A DNA stretch of 6,945 nt from Bacteroidota bacterium (GTDB taxonomy: Bacteria; Bacteroidota; Bacteroidia; Chitinophagales; Chitinophagaceae), in the NCBI GenBank assembly GCA_023396345.1, contig JAEWWO010000209.1, forward strand, positions 1-6,945, given 5' to 3'. A model generated the notes under the pieces. The model was not told where the DNA came from and did not search any database. It saw nothing but the letters and a program-made list of their open reading frames with translations. This document shows positions 6,425-6,945 of this stretch, piece after piece (positions within the stretch are counted from its first letter, which is position 1; every line of letters starts with the position of its first letter). The translations under genes and the position numbers were made by a program.

Positions 6425-6945
6425 TTATTTTTTTTTCTCGCGTCTTTTATTGTTATCAATTTTCCACCAGTCGTTTTTCTTTCTTTTTTGTACGATGATA
6501 TAATTCTGATTGATGTATTTTTTGATGTGTTCCATTGCTTCGTCATGGCTGTCTGTAATCAGCACCAAGTCAAGGTCGTAGGGAGAAATGGTTTTATCTT
6601 TCGCCATCTTTTCCATACTGTCTATTATTTCGCTGTAGTACTCTTTACCGAAAAGTACGATGGGGAACTGTTCTATAGTTTGCGTTTGAACCAGAGTTAG
6701 TGTTTCATAAAATTCGTCCATTGTACCGAAGCCGCCGGGCATAATGATGAATGCATAAGAATATTTTACAAGCATTACTTTTCTTACAAAGAAAAAATCG
6801 AAAGTGAAAGAATCTGTCAGATAAGGATTTTCGTGTTGCTCATGCGGAAGCACAATATTTAATCCTACCGATCTGCCACCTTCTTCAAAGGCACCGCGGT
6901 TAGCCGCTTCCATAACGCCGGGACCGCCGCCGGTAATTGTTGTGA
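6425..6945 (-). CDS. LOG-family (TIGR00730-type) nucleotide phosphoribohydrolase, N-terminus outside window
   Basis: The minus-strand frame stays open to the right edge. The methionine at 6911-6913 is internal, because the residues before it read T-G-G-G-P-G-V followed by M-E-A-A-N, the first conserved glycine-rich block of the family. The second signature, P-G-G-F-G-T-M-D-E (fragment residues 59-67 from that Met), binds the nucleotide phosphate and carries the catalytic Glu. LOG-type enzymes cleave the N-glycosidic bond of nucleoside 5'-monophosphates, releasing the base and ribose 5-phosphate. Plant and some bacterial members act on cytokinin ribotides, and many bacterial ones probably act on AMP or related nucleotides. 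About 174 residues are visible. After the core the protein ends in an unusual basic tail with a D-W-W-K stretch and a terminal Lys run. The start codon, promoter and true length are not visible. It is the first visible gene of the minus-strand run, ending 27 bp before the oxidoreductase start. Confidence 0.85.
   Translation of the reverse strand, partial: TTITGGGPGVMEAANRGAFEEGGRSVGLNIVLPHEQHENPYLTDSFTFDFFFVRKVMLVKYSYAFIIMPGGFGTMDEFYETLTLVQTQTIEQFPIVLFGKEYYSEIIDSMEKMAKDKTISPYDLDLVLITDSHDEAMEHIKKYINQNYIIVQKRKKNDWWKIDNNKRREKKK

Noticed and set aside
6317..6700. Plus-strand open frame of 127 codons
   Set aside because: It is antisense to the oxidoreductase start and the LOG-family gene; its Phe/Val richness is explained by the opposite strand.

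Overview
The window looks like a chromosomal segment of an AT-rich member of the Bacteroidota, possibly near Chitinophagaceae (the family-level placement is a guess). Reasons: the starts lack Shine-Dalgarno sequences; promoter-like boxes fit the Bacteroidota TAnnTTTG form; the serine hydrolase has a typical SSAQ signal-peptide end and a DUF3471-type tail; and the 3527-3772 spacer is built of AT-rich repeats and CTTTGCG words.

Left half (1-3526, + strand): the end of a surface-polysaccharide or glycoconjugate locus. It holds the C-terminal end of a probable family 2 glycosyltransferase (cut by the window edge), a complete GT-B (GT4-like) glycosyltransferase, a two-domain protein joining a HxGH cytidylyltransferase to a compact GHMP-kinase-like domain, and, 5 bp later, a mannose-1-phosphate guanylyltransferase. 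The last two are almost certainly co-transcribed. The guanylyltransferase would make GDP-mannose, a donor the glycosyltransferases could use. The fusion protein probably phosphorylates a sugar and activates a sugar-phosphate with a nucleotide, but its substrate cannot be read from the sequence.

Middle (3527-3772): a 246-bp spacer between convergent genes with no gene in it. It carries a 36-bp direct repeat (3 mismatches), a 13-bp perfect direct repeat, three CTTTGCG heptamers and three GATTACA-centred units.

Right half (3773-6945, - strand): a tightly spaced run read right to left. It comprises a LOG-family (TIGR00730-type) nucleotide phosphoribohydrolase cut by the window edge, a Gfo/Idh/MocA oxidoreductase, and an exported serine beta-lactamase-like hydrolase. 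The gaps are 27 and 21 bp, so an operon is likely, though the three functions do not form an obvious pathway.

The most unusual item is the cytidylyltransferase/GHMP-kinase fusion, whose kinase half is shorter than usual between motifs 1 and 2 and has an atypical phosphate-loop sequence. No clearly new system such as a defence island, CRISPR array or mobile element is visible.
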